A DNA stretch of 45,574 bases from Paraeggerthella hongkongensis (GCF_003726035.1 NZ_QICD01000018.1:1-45574); one strand, 5' to 3'; counted from the stretch's first letter, positions 7,473 through 15,341 are shown. A program made the numbers and translations. Notes: generated by a model not told the origin, from the letters alone.

Positions 7473-9692
7473 ATGGCAACTATTGGTGTGATCGGGCTTC
7501 TGGTCGCCTTTGCGGGCGTGGCGGTGTCCGTCGCGTGCTTGATTGCGGGCGCGGTGCTCGCGCGCAAGCGCTCCGGCGGCATAGGCGAAACGCTGACTTG
7601 GGGCGGCCATATCGGCGTGATCCTGTCGGCGGTGGCGCTGACGTTCTGCTGCGGCATCCTGGTATTCTGCTTCATGACGGGCGACATGAGCATCGAGTAC
7701 GTTTTGCGTCAGCATAGCGATGCTTCGGGCGAGCTGGCCTGGCTGTACAAGCTGTCCGGCCTGTGGGCCGGCCGCGAGGGCTCGCTTCTGTTCTGGGCGT
7801 GGCTTATCGCCGCGTTCAACGCGGTGGTCGCCGTGCGCAACCTGAAGAGCCCGCGCAAGCTGGACTCCATGGCGCTGCTGGTCAGCCAGCTGGTGTTGGC
7901 CGCGTTCGTGGGCGTGCTGCTGCTTTCCGAAAGCAACATGCCGTTCACGGCCACGCCGCTCAAGTACTTCAACTCCGATGGCACGCTGACCAGCTCGGCT
8001 TCCATGCTGGGTATGAATACGCTGCTGGAACACTGGGCTATGGCCATCCATCCGCCTACGCTGTTCATCGGCTATGCAGGTTTGACCATTCCGTTTGCGT
8101 ACGCCATTGCTGCGCTCATCGTGAACGACTCCTCTAAAGAGTGGGTGGTTCGTTCGCAGCGCTACACCCTGTTCTCGTGGTTCTTCCTGGGCGTGGGCAT
8201 CGGCTTGGGCGCGGTGTGGGCGTACGTCGTGCTGGGTTGGGGCGGCTACTGGGGCTGGGACCCCGTGGAGAACGCAAGCCTTTTGTCATGGCTTGTGGGC
8301 GTGGCCCTCATCCACAGCTTTACCGTGTATCGTCAACGCGGCGCGTTCAAGCGCTGGAGCGTCATGTGCGCGTGCCTGACGTTCGCGTTCGTAATCGTGG
8401 GCACGTTCATCGCGCGTTCCGGCTTGGTTCAGTCGGTTCACGCGTTCGAGGGCGACCCTGTTTCGCTCGTGCTGTTCGGGGCGTTGATCGTGCTGTCCGT
8501 TGTGGCCGGTATCGTTGGACTGGTCATCCGTTGGAAGAGCTTCGGTCCCGGCGCTTCGGGTTCCGACGATGTCGAGAACATGTTGTCCAAGGACGCCGCC
8601 TACTACTTCAACAACGTGATCATGGTGGTGTTCGCCACGTTGCTGGCGTACCTGACCATCGCCTCTGCGCTGCCCAGTTGGATGCCGTTTGGCGGCCAGG
8701 CTATTTCCGCTGGCACGTACAATGCCATCGCGCGTCCTTTGGGCATAGTCTACCTGGCCATTTTGGCTATCTGCCCTCTGCTTTCGTGGGGCAAGACCGA
8801 GGGCAAGCAGTTTTGGAAGCGCGCTCGCATTCCGGGCGTCTGTGCGCTCGTGCTGTTCGCCGTGCTCATGGTGTACTTCGCGACGTATCTGGTTCCCAGC
8901 TACAACGCGGTCATCGCAGCAGGCGGCATCAATGCCGAAGGCCTGATGGAAGAGGGCCCGGCGTGGTATTACAACGGCTTGGCGGCCGTGGGTCTGCTGG
9001 TGGCCAGCTTGCTGTTCTTCAACTCGTTGTTCATGCTGGGCCGCGCTATTCGCGGATACCAGAAGGGCCATGGCGGCAATCCGGTGTCGGCTGCGTTCGG
9101 CATGCTGGTGAATCGCGCGTCCACGTTCGGCGGCTTCGTCGCCCACTTCGGCATGGCCGTGATCCTGGTCGGCTTGATCGGCTCGTCCATGTACGTGACC
9201 GAAAAGGTTGCCTACGTCGGCTACGACGAGGCCACCGACACCGCTTCCGAGGATTTCGTCATCAAGGACTACACGCTCAAGTACACCGGTAACGAGATCG
9301 TGCCGCAGGACAACAAGGACGACATCCTGTACACGGTGCGCTTCGATGCGTACAAGGATGGCCAGTTCCTCGGCTCGGTTGACCCGACCGTGCAGTTCGT
9401 GCAGTCCACCCAGCAGCAGAAGCTGGTGGCCAGCGTCATTTCGCTTCCGACCGAGGACCTGTTCGTGGTGTATCGCGGTGTGAACGAGAACGGCGACTTC
9501 TCGATGGACGTGCGCGTGAACCCGTTGATCTCCCAGGTTTGGATCGGCTTCTTCCTGCTGATGGCTGGCGTGCTGATTGCCACGGCAGGCAAGCGCGGCG
9601 CCAGCCGCAAGCTGACGGGTGCGGATGCCGAGTCGGCAGAGGACTCGCAGGGCGAAGCTGAGAAGCCCCAGTCTGCGAAAGCGGAGGCGTAA
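7473..9692 (+). CDS. ccmF: Cytochrome c haem lyase subunit CcmF
   Basis: Polytopic membrane protein that joins haem from CcmE to CXXCH motifs of exported apocytochromes. The 739-residue frame is full length for the family (about 630-750 plus a tail). The tryptophan-rich WWD signature appears as YWGWDPVEN around residues 258-266. Many hydrophobic segments run through the first 530 residues, followed by an external loop and a last membrane segment near 690-710. The charged C-terminal tail is AESAEDSQGEAEK-like. It starts 62 bases after ccmE. The ccmA start follows five bases after its stop, indicating one operon. Confidence 0.95.
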   Translation: MATIGVIGLLVAFAGVAVSVACLIAGAVLARKRSGGIGETLTWGGHIGVILSAVALTFCCGILVFCFMTGDMSIEYVLRQHSDASGELAWLYKLSGLWAGREGSLLFWAWLIAAFNAVVAVRNLKSPRKLDSMALLVSQLVLAAFVGVLLLSESNMPFTATPLKYFNSDGTLTSSASMLGMNTLLEHWAMAIHPPTLFIGYAGLTIPFAYAIAALIVNDSSKEWVVRSQRYTLFSWFFLGVGIGLGAVWAYVVLGWGGYWGWDPVENASLLSWLVGVALIHSFTVYRQRGAFKRWSVMCACLTFAFVIVGTFIARSGLVQSVHAFEGDPVSLVLFGALIVLSVVAGIVGLVIRWKSFGPGASGSDDVENMLSKDAAYYFNNVIMVVFATLLAYLTIASALPSWMPFGGQAISAGTYNAIARPLGIVYLAILAICPLLSWGKTEGKQFWKRARIPGVCALVLFAVLMVYFATYLVPSYNAVIAAGGINAEGLMEEGPAWYYNGLAAVGLLVASLLFFNSLFMLGRAIRGYQKGHGGNPVSAAFGMLVNRASTFGGFVAHFGMAVILVGLIGSSMYVTEKVAYVGYDEATDTASEDFVIKDYTLKYTGNEIVPQDNKDDILYTVRFDAYKDGQFLGSVDPTVQFVQSTQQQKLVASVISLPTEDLFVVYRGVNENGDFSMDVRVNPLISQVWIGFFLLMAGVLIATAGKRGASRKLTGADAESAEDSQGEAEKPQSAKAEA

Positions 9693-9697
9693 GCGCT

Positions 9698-10420
9698 ATG
9701 ACCGATGTGGAAGCGGCTATCAAGACCAAGAAGCTTTCCAAAGTGTTCGGCAATCGCCGTGCGGTGGACAACGTGTCCATCGAGGTTCCCCAGGGTGCGT
9801 TCCTGTCCATCTTCGGGCCGAACGGTGCGGGCAAGACGACGTTTCTGCGCGTGCTGTCCACGCTTGCCCGCGCGTCGTCGGGGTCGGCTACGCTCATGGG
9901 CATCGACATCAAGGAGGAGCCTGACAAGGCGCGCGACCACATTGGGCTCATTTCGCACAACTCCATGTTGTACCCGGATTTGACGGCCGAGCAGAACCTG
10001 CTTATCTACGCGCGCCTCTACGGGGTGGAAAAACCCGAGGCGCGCGTCCTCGAACTGCTGGAGTCGGTTGAGCTGAAGCATCGCCGCTTGGACGTCGTGC
10101 GCACGTTCTCGCGCGGCATGACGCAGCGCCTGAGCATTGCGCGCGCGTTGATTCACGATCCTGACGTGGTGTTTCTGGACGAGCCGTACTCGGGTTTGGA
10201 TCCGCATGCCGTGGAGATATTCGACGAGCTGATCGAGCAGCAGCGCGAGGGCCGAACCTTCGTCATGGTCAGCCATGATCTGCAGAAGGGTTTTGCCATG
10301 TGCACGCATGCGCTGGTGCTGGCGAAGGGCAAGGTGGTTGCGTTCGACCAGAAGGACGCGCTGGATTTCGACGAGTTTTCCGGCCTGTATCGCCAAACCG
10401 TCGGCATGGGGGTGGCGTGA
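9698..10420 (+). CDS. ccmA: Haem exporter ATP-binding protein CcmA
   Basis: ATPase of the CcmAB(CD) complex that releases haem-loaded CcmE. Of 240 residues, Walker A GPNGAGKT is at 40-47, the ABC signature SRGMTQRLS near 137-145, Walker B VVFLDEP near 157-163, and the switch histidine in VSHDL near 190. Length fits CcmA (about 200-240). It lies between ccmF and ccmB with gaps of 5 bases and 1 base, so translation is probably coupled. On its own the protein could be any ABC ATPase; the ccm context decides the name. Confidence 0.92.
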   Translation: MTDVEAAIKTKKLSKVFGNRRAVDNVSIEVPQGAFLSIFGPNGAGKTTFLRVLSTLARASSGSATLMGIDIKEEPDKARDHIGLISHNSMLYPDLTAEQNLLIYARLYGVEKPEARVLELLESVELKHRRLDVVRTFSRGMTQRLSIARALIHDPDVVFLDEPYSGLDPHAVEIFDELIEQQREGRTFVMVSHDLQKGFAMCTHALVLAKGKVVAFDQKDALDFDEFSGLYRQTVGMGVA

Positions 10421-10421
10421 C

Positions 10422-11138
10422 ATGTCCGTGGTTTTGAAGAAGCCTTCCACGTTCCAGCAATACAAGACGTTGCTGCGAAAAGATCTGGAGCAGGAGTTTC
10501 GCACCAAGGAGATGCTCACGTCCATGGGCATCTACGCGCTGCTGGTGCTCATCGTGTACGGCGCTGCGCTCGGACAGACCACGAGCGCCCTTGACGTGCT
10601 GCAGATCAGCGGCGGGCTTTTGTGGGCGCTGATCGTGTTCACGTCGCTTTTGGGCTTGAACCGTTCGTTCTCGCACGAGAAGGAGCAAGGCTGCATGGAG
10701 GGCATTTTGCTGGTGCCCTTGGATCGATCGGTCATCTTCCTGGCGAAGGCCACGTCGAACCTTTTGTTTTTGCTGGTGGTAGAAGTTTTGGCCGTGCCGC
10801 TGTTCTACTTCTTCTTCCTGACAACGGTTTCGCCGTCGGAGCATTTTTGGCTGCTCGTAGTGCCGTTGCTCGTGGGAACCGTGGGCATGGCGGGCATCGG
10901 CACGCTTTTGTCCACCATCACCATCAACACGCGCGGCAAGGACGTGATGCTGGCGGTGCTGTTCGTGCCGCTCATCTTCCCGCTGCTGTACGCGTGCGCG
11001 TCGGCCACGACGGCCGTGATCGTGGGGGCCGAGGGGTATATGGACGCGTTCTCGCTGTCGCTTATGCTGGCGGGCGGCTACGATGTGATCATGCTGCTGC
11101 TGAGCTGGGTGCTGTACGATTTCGTTATCAGCGCGTAG
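10422..11138 (+). CDS. ccmB: Haem exporter permease CcmB
   Basis: Integral membrane partner of CcmA. The ATG at 10422 sits one base after the ccmA stop and gives 238 residues. A longer frame from 10275 runs inside ccmA and is not used. After an N-terminal cytoplasmic stretch (LLRKDLEQEFRTKE, typical of CcmB), six hydrophobic segments can be seen, including LLVLIVYGAALGQ and LLFLLVVEVLAVPLFY. Length matches family members (220-235). Confidence 0.9.
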   Translation: MSVVLKKPSTFQQYKTLLRKDLEQEFRTKEMLTSMGIYALLVLIVYGAALGQTTSALDVLQISGGLLWALIVFTSLLGLNRSFSHEKEQGCMEGILLVPLDRSVIFLAKATSNLLFLLVVEVLAVPLFYFFFLTTVSPSEHFWLLVVPLLVGTVGMAGIGTLLSTITINTRGKDVMLAVLFVPLIFPLLYACASATTAVIVGAEGYMDAFSLSLMLAGGYDVIMLLLSWVLYDFVISA

Positions 11139-11214
11139 GCGCTTCGCCGACCTGATGGTCGCCGAAGCCGCTCAATGCTGCAAGGTGTTGGGGCGCTCGA
11201 CAAAAGGAGGGTTT

Positions 11215-11982
11215 ATGACTGACGAGAAAAAGCCGATCAGGCTGCCGGAGGCAGGGCAGTGGCCCGACCGGGTGGCGCCATGGGCGTTGCTGGCCGGGGC
11301 CGTGCTGACCACGGTCGGCTTCCTTATGGCGTTTCTTTACGCGGGGCCGGTGAACGGGGCCGCGGTGAACGGCGTGGAACTGATCGGCGGCCAAATGGTG
11401 TCGTCGAAGCTGCTGCTGTCCCAGAAGATCTTCTATTTTCACATGCCGGTTGCCTTGGTTTCGTTCGGCGCGCTGGCGTTTGCAGGTTATTACTGCGTTC
11501 GGTTCCTCATGACGAAGAACCAGCGTTTCGACACGTGCGCGAAGGTGTGCATGGAAATTGCGCTTTTGTTCGTGACGTGCACCATGATCACGGGCGATTT
11601 GTGGACGCGCTTCGAGTGGGGCGTGTGGTGGACGTGGGATCCGCGCTTGACCACGTACCTTATCCTGATGCTGATCATCATTGCGTACTTCGTGCTGCGC
11701 AATGCCATCGACGAGCCTGAGCGACGTGCTACGTACGCTTCTGTCCTGGGCATCATCGCGTGCGTGGACGTGCCCATCTGCTACATGGTGACGCGCCTTA
11801 TTCCGTCGAGCATCCATCCCGTGGTGCTGCGCGAAGGCGGCATGTCGGCCGATATGGGCATGACGGTGGGCGTGGTCATGGCCGGCATGATTTTGGTGGG
11901 CTTCGCGCTGTACCGTCTGCGCTTCCGCCAGGTGCGTTTGGCGCAGCGCGTGGAGGCCGTGAAGGAACAGCTCGAAGACTAA
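11215..11982 (+). CDS. ccmC: Haem handling protein CcmC
   Basis: Loads haem onto CcmE. The ATG at 11215 is preceded by AAAAGGAGGG, a very strong ribosome site, and yields 255 residues. The WWD-type haem-binding stretch reads WGVWWTWDPRLT (about 138-149), flanked by hydrophobic segments and with conserved histidines (FHMPVA near 82). The gene follows ccmB after 76 bases. The purine run before the start is complementary to the C-rich loops of the small RNAs at 13324-15193, so it could be one of their targets (inference). Confidence 0.92.
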   Translation: MTDEKKPIRLPEAGQWPDRVAPWALLAGAVLTTVGFLMAFLYAGPVNGAAVNGVELIGGQMVSSKLLLSQKIFYFHMPVALVSFGALAFAGYYCVRFLMTKNQRFDTCAKVCMEIALLFVTCTMITGDLWTRFEWGVWWTWDPRLTTYLILMLIIIAYFVLRNAIDEPERRATYASVLGIIACVDVPICYMVTRLIPSSIHPVVLREGGMSADMGMTVGVVMAGMILVGFALYRLRFRQVRLAQRVEAVKEQLED

Positions 11983-12071
11983 CGTGCTCGACTGCCGCGT
12001 CTGGCCGATAGGCGATGCGGCAGCGAAGAATTGCGCGAACATGACGAACGACTCGTTGATAAGGAGCATCC

Positions 12072-12260
12072 ATGAATCCGGTTCTTGTTGAAATCTACAG
12101 CACCATCATTCCGTCGGCCCCGTATATCATTGCGGCGTATGCCCTGATGTGGGCTGCAATTCTGGTGTACGTGTTCATTATCGTGCGCGGTCTGAAGAAG
12201 ACCGAGGCGCACATGGCCGTGCTCGAAGAGGCCCTGGCCGAGAAGACCGCGGCGAAATAG
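12072..12260 (+). CDS. Small membrane protein, CcmD-like
   Basis: A 62-residue protein with one hydrophobic segment (about residues 17-38, APYIIAAYALMWAAILVYV) followed by a charged, helix-forming tail ending in EKTAAK. AAGGAG lies before the ATG. Position right after ccmC, size and single-span topology match CcmD, which stabilises the CcmABC complex. CcmD is poorly conserved, so the call rests mainly on context. Confidence 0.75.
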   Translation: MNPVLVEIYSTIIPSAPYIIAAYALMWAAILVYVFIIVRGLKKTEAHMAVLEEALAEKTAAK

Positions 12261-12290
12261 CGAGACGTCCGACGCGTCTTGCGTCCGTGC

Positions 12291-12337
12291 TACAATAGCG
12301 AAACGAATGAGACGAAGCGCCGCTCTTGCGGCGCTTC
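12291..12337 (+). promoter_or_regulatory. -10 box and hairpin before galU
   Basis: TACAAT at 12291-12296 is a good -10, though no matching -35 is clear. Downstream, GAAGCGCCGC (12314-12323) pairs perfectly with GCGGCGCTTC (12328-12337) around a TCTT loop. The hairpin lies in the galU leader, or alternatively ends the ccm transcript. It lacks a U-tract. Confidence 0.45.
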
Positions 12338-12373
12338 GCGTGTGAAATGCGACTCAAGAAAGGTCCCGAAGCC

Positions 12374-13192
12374 ATGAAAGCTCTGATTCCCGCCGCCGGT
12401 TTGGGCACGCGCTTCCTTCCTGCCACGAAGGCGCAGCCGAAGGAAATGCTGCTGGTTGTTGATCGTCCGGCCATCCAGTACGTTGTCGAAGAGGGCCTTG
12501 CATCCGCCGCCGACGAGGTGGTCATCATCAACAGCCGCGAGAAGCAGGCTATCGAAGATCACTTCAGCCCGAACCCGGAACTGGTCGCTACGCTGCGCGC
12601 CCGCGGAAAGGATGCGTACGCCGACGTGGTAGAGCAGGTGGGCAGCTACAACGTGAGCTACGTGTACCAGGATGAGGCGCTGGGCTTGGGGCATGCGGTG
12701 CGCTGCGCTCACGAGAAGACCGGCAACGAGCCGTTTTACGTGCTTTTGGGCGATGTGCTGGTGCCGGACAACAAGATGCTGCCGCGCATGCAGGAGGTTT
12801 CGGATGCGCACGGCGGAGCTAGCGTGATCGCGGTCATGCCCGTTTCCGAGGACCAGGTGAGCCGTTTCGGCGTGATCGCGGGCGCTCCCGTTGCCGATGA
12901 CGTATGGAAGATCGATGCCTTGGTGGAGAAGCCGGCGGTCGAGGATGCGCCGTCGAACCTGGCCGTGTTCGGCCGCTACCTGCTGTCTGCTCGCGTGATG
13001 GAGCTTCTGGCCGATGTGGAGCCGGGCGTGGGCGGCGAGATCCAATTGACCGATGCGCTCGATGCCGTTCTGCGCGAAGAAGAGATGTACGCGCTGGTTA
13101 TCGATCCGAGCGACGGCTTCGATACCGGCACGGTCGAAAGCTGGCTGGAAACGAACAATATTCTATTCGAGCGCAAGAACGCAGGAAAGTAG
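12374..13192 (+). CDS. galU: UTP-glucose-1-phosphate uridylyltransferase
   Basis: Makes UDP-glucose from UTP and glucose-1-phosphate for cell-surface glycans. The ATG at 12374 gives 272 residues, slightly short for GalU (about 290). The N-terminal nucleotide-binding signature is AAGLGTRFLPATKAQPKEML. Further matches are IVDEGL-like VVEEGL, the KP-type residue in LVEKPAVEDAPSNLAVFGRYLL, and GGEIQLTDAL. An AAAGG lies about 12 bases upstream. It is separated from the ccm genes by a likely promoter and stands as a single gene. Confidence 0.94.
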   Translation: MKALIPAAGLGTRFLPATKAQPKEMLLVVDRPAIQYVVEEGLASAADEVVIINSREKQAIEDHFSPNPELVATLRARGKDAYADVVEQVGSYNVSYVYQDEALGLGHAVRCAHEKTGNEPFYVLLGDVLVPDNKMLPRMQEVSDAHGGASVIAVMPVSEDQVSRFGVIAGAPVADDVWKIDALVEKPAVEDAPSNLAVFGRYLLSARVMELLADVEPGVGGEIQLTDALDAVLREEEMYALVIDPSDGFDTGTVESWLETNNILFERKNAGK

Positions 13193-13201
13193 TCGCTGGC
13201 G

Positions 13202-13235
13202 GGCGAGGCAAAGCCCCTGGGGCTGCTGCCTCGCC
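13202..13235 (+). terminator. Hairpin after galU
   Basis: GGCGAGGCA (13202-13210) pairs with TGCCTCGCC (13227-13235), and an inner AGCCCC/GGGGCT stem adds stability. No U-tract follows, because the palindromic repeat begins three bases later. Confidence 0.45.
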
Positions 13236-13237
13236 GA

Positions 13238-13319
13238 CTGAGACAAAGGGACGGGGTCAATGACTCATTTTCTGGCCTGCGGCCGAAAATGAGTCATTGA
13301 CCCCGTCCCTTTGTCTCAG
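13238..13319. repeat. 82-bp palindromic repeat element, copy 1
   Basis: Two perfect 35-base arms (13238-13272 and 13285-13319) flank a centre TGGCCTGCGGCC whose GGCC halves pair too. A second, shorter copy lies at 40990-41045 in another intergenic gap with the same centre. The symmetry, intergenic position and repetition fit a REP/MITE-like element, possibly mobilised by a REP-associated tyrosine transposase (inference; none is in the window). Confidence 0.85.
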
Positions 13320-13323
13320 CCTG

Positions 13324-13457
13324 AAAAAAAGATCGGCCCGGGGAGAGGGGAGCTCCGCCGGGCCACAAGGAGGGGTGTACGGTGCCTCTTGGGCACCGAC
13401 TCTGCTTTAAGGGGTAAGCAGAAGCAAATTGAAAAGGAGGGGAGCCTTTCATTTGCT
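13324..13457 (-). ncRNA. C-rich small RNA, copy A
   Basis: Read leftward from about 13457 to the U-run at 13324-13330 (about 134 nt). Four stem-loops are visible. SL1 is AGCAAAU/AUUUGCU plus an inner stem with loop CUCCCCU. SL2 is UCUGCUU/AAGCAGA with loop ACCCCUUA. SL3 is CGGUGCC/GGCACCG. After an open linker ACACCCCUCCUUGU comes SL4, GGCCCGG/CCGGGCC with inner GGAG/CUCC, loop CUCCCCU and seven U's, a textbook terminator. The C-rich motifs are complementary to Shine-Dalgarno sequences, suggesting translational repression of mRNAs. Copies B and C have the same plan. No protein frame is conserved. It lies between galU and the 3' end of the transporter gene. Confidence 0.8.
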
Positions 13458-13464
13458 GGTACCC

Positions 13465-13516
13465 AGTATAAAAGTTGACCTTGAAAAACATATGTGTCGA
13501 CCGTGCACGTTTTGTG
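13465..13516 (-). promoter_or_regulatory. Promoter of small RNA copy A
   Basis: On the minus strand TATACT (13465-13470) lies about seven bases before the inferred start. No -35 consensus is seen. CACATAT occupies that zone, and an upstream box CACAAAACGTGCACG lies at 13502-13516, starting 37 bases from the -10 as in copies B and C. The fixed spacing suggests an activator site. Confidence 0.6.
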
Positions 13517-13573
13517 AATTGATCCCTCTTAAAGTAACAAAAAGGTAACCATGAGGGAAGAGCGTGGGGAACG

Positions 13574-14707
13574 CTAGCTTTCTTCGGCCGCGCCCGGTTC
13601 TTCGCATGCTGCGTTGCAATCGATTCCCGCGGCTACGGGGACGAAGGCTTCGGCTTTCGCGGGGTGCTCAAGTGCGTTCGATCCGCGCTTGAGGTACGCT
13701 CTGAGCGCGCGTAGCGCTGCAGTTTGCTCGGGGGCCAGCTTTCCGTTGGCGCGGTCGTTCTTCAAGCCCGCCGCAAACATGCCGAGGAAGCGTGCGTACA
13801 CTACGGCTACGATGGACGTGGCCAGCAGCAGCTGGACGCCCTCCACTTGCTGCACCATCGACGCGGCGCTGGCGAATCCGGCGGCGGCGAGCGTCGAAGC
13901 GAACCCGTGGGTTGCCAGCAGCCCTACGGCCATGGGAAACGTCATGCCGGCGAATCCGGGGTGAAACTGCACGCTGAAAAACTTCGGTAGCTTTGCTACC
14001 ACGTACGCAAGCGATACGGCCACGCAGGCGAACAGCGCTGCGAGCACGATGAGGTTCGGCTCGCTTGCAACGTTGACGTACGATACCAGGCACATGCTGC
14101 ACGGACCGAGCATGATTGCTTGCGAATGCATGGTAGCTTCGGCAACTTCGCAGCGCTTCATGCGCCAAAGCATGAAGGGCGTAAGCGCGACGTACGCTGC
14201 GATGCCCCAAACCACTATGCCTATTGCCAGCGGCTCGGGCATGAACGGCATGCCGACGACTGTGGCTACCATGACGCCGTTGGTGGTGACGTACCAGCTG
14301 GGCATGAACGTCTTCCACTCGAATCGCCGCAGGAAGAAGCGGACGAAGAACACCGCAACGTGCACGATCAGCAGCCCGAGCATCGCGAAGAACACCACTC
14401 GAGCGCCGTCGTGCAGGACGGGCGCGAGATCTGCGTAGTATACGCACAGCACCATGATCAGCATGGGGAGGGTGGGGTACAACGCGGCGAGCATGGGGTT
14501 CGCGTATTCTGCTGCTATCACGCTTTTGAGATGGAAGGCGATCTTCAGGCAATACGCCAGCGCTACGACAGTCGAGATTACGGCGGCTATCCCATGGACG
14601 AACGGGTATCCGATCGTTTCGTAAAACCCTCCCAGCACAAGCAGGCCCAAGGTGGCGGGCACTACGGGAAGCGGGAGCCGTGAAACCTTGTCTTTGAGGT
14701 ACTTCAT
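13574..14707 (-). CDS. TDT-family (TehA/SLAC1-like) transporter
   Basis: Predicted ten-helix membrane transporter or channel of the tellurite-resistance/dicarboxylate transporter family, which carries C4-dicarboxylates, sulfite or anions. I choose the ATG at 14707 (377 residues, GAAGGG upstream). The frame stays open to 15499 only through small RNA copies B and C and is not translated in my reading. Hydrophobic segments fill residues about 15-325, including GMTFPMAVGLLATHG, a characteristic TDT stretch (SFTFP/GMTFP). The C-terminus is hydrophilic. It is flanked by small RNA copies B (43 bases upstream) and A (downstream), all on the same strand. Substrate unknown. Confidence 0.82.
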   Translation of the reverse strand: MKYLKDKVSRLPLPVVPATLGLLVLGGFYETIGYPFVHGIAAVISTVVALAYCLKIAFHLKSVIAAEYANPMLAALYPTLPMLIMVLCVYYADLAPVLHDGARVVFFAMLGLLIVHVAVFFVRFFLRRFEWKTFMPSWYVTTNGVMVATVVGMPFMPEPLAIGIVVWGIAAYVALTPFMLWRMKRCEVAEATMHSQAIMLGPCSMCLVSYVNVASEPNLIVLAALFACVAVSLAYVVAKLPKFFSVQFHPGFAGMTFPMAVGLLATHGFASTLAAAGFASAASMVQQVEGVQLLLATSIVAVVYARFLGMFAAGLKNDRANGKLAPEQTAALRALRAYLKRGSNALEHPAKAEAFVPVAAGIDCNAACEEPGAAEES

Positions 14708-14749
14708 GAGGAGCCCTTCATCGCGGCTTGCGGACGCATTCCTTCCCTG

Positions 14750-14883
14750 AAAAAGGATCGGCCCGGGGAGAGGGGAGCTCCGCCGGGCCACAAGGAGGGG
14801 ATGTACGGTGCCTCTTGGGCACCGACTCTGCTTTAAGGGGTAAGCAGAAGCAAACTGAAAAGGAGGGGAGCCTTTCATTTGCT
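14750..14883 (-). ncRNA. C-rich small RNA, copy B
   Basis: Nearly identical to copy A (about 134 nt). All four stem-loops, both CUCCCCU loops, the ACCCCUUA loop and the CCCCUCCUUGU linker are kept. The few changes fall in the SL1 stem (A to G giving a G-U pair), the linker (one base inserted) and the tail (GAUCC then five U's). It terminates 43 bases before the transporter ATG at 14707. Besides acting as a free small RNA, it could work as a leader or attenuator if transcription reads through. Confidence 0.8.
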
Positions 14884-14890
14884 GGTGCCT

Positions 14891-14942
14891 AGTATACGTG
14901 CCGAGGTTGCAGATGATATGTGACGCACGTGCGCGTTTTGTG
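14891..14942 (-). promoter_or_regulatory. Promoter of small RNA copy B
   Basis: The minus strand carries TATACT (14891-14896) and an upstream box CACAAAACGCGCACG (14928-14942) at the same 37-base distance as in copy A, although the spacer between differs in sequence. Conservation of both elements with a diverged spacer supports function. Confidence 0.6.
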
Positions 14943-15068
14943 AATTGGTGGTCTTGTAAGTAACAAATAAGCAAATTTCTTGGCAAATCGTCGCAAGCCC
15001 TCGATGCAGCGGCGAAAGCGCGGCACGGGTCGGCGGCGGTTTCGCAGCGGAATTCTAGGGTTATCGCG

Positions 15069-15193
15069 AAAAAAGATCGGGCCGCGAAGAGGGGAACTTC
15101 GCGGCCCACAAGGAGGGGGATGATGCGACGCTCGATGGCGTCGCTACTGCTTCTACGCAGTGCAAACGGAAAGGAGGGGAGTCTTTCGTTTGC
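15069..15193 (-). ncRNA. C-rich small RNA, copy C (diverged)
   Basis: About 125 nt from near 15193 to the U-run at 15069-15074. Stems differ from A/B but stay paired. SL1 is GCAAACG/CGUUUGC with loop around CUCCCCU. SL2 is ACUGC/GCAGU with a loop lacking the C-run. SL3 is GCGACGC/GCGUCGC. SL4 is GGGCCGCGAAG/CUUCGCGGCCC (11 perfect pairs) with loop UUCCCCU and six U's. The linker CCCCCUCCUUGU is kept. Compensatory change in SL1, SL3 and SL4 with constant loops is strong evidence for a structured RNA. Confidence 0.82.
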
Positions 15194-15200
15194 GGTACTC

Positions 15201-15252
15201 AGTATAAAAGTCAGCCTTGAAAAACATGTGACCGGTACATGTTCGTCTTGTG
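15201..15252 (-). promoter_or_regulatory. Promoter of small RNA copy C
   Basis: TATACT on the minus strand (15201-15206) is preceded by TTTTTCAAGG...GACTTT, almost as in copy A. The upstream box at 15238-15252 matches the copy A box at 11 of 15 positions and sits at the same distance. Confidence 0.55.
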
Positions 15253-15341
15253 TAACGGGTGCGGACGATCGGTGAACGTCAACTCGCGCCATGCAGCACC
15301 GTTCTTTTGCTATCATAAGCACTCGACGAAAGGAATCTTCC

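Noticed and set aside
13465-13500. Rightward promoter using TTGACC near 13475
   Set aside because: No -10 follows at a proper distance, whereas TATACT on the other strand is conserved in all three copies and leads to a terminator.
13321-15215. CRISPR array
   Set aside because: Repeats are about 130 bases, only three, widely spaced and individually structured with promoters and terminators; no cas genes.
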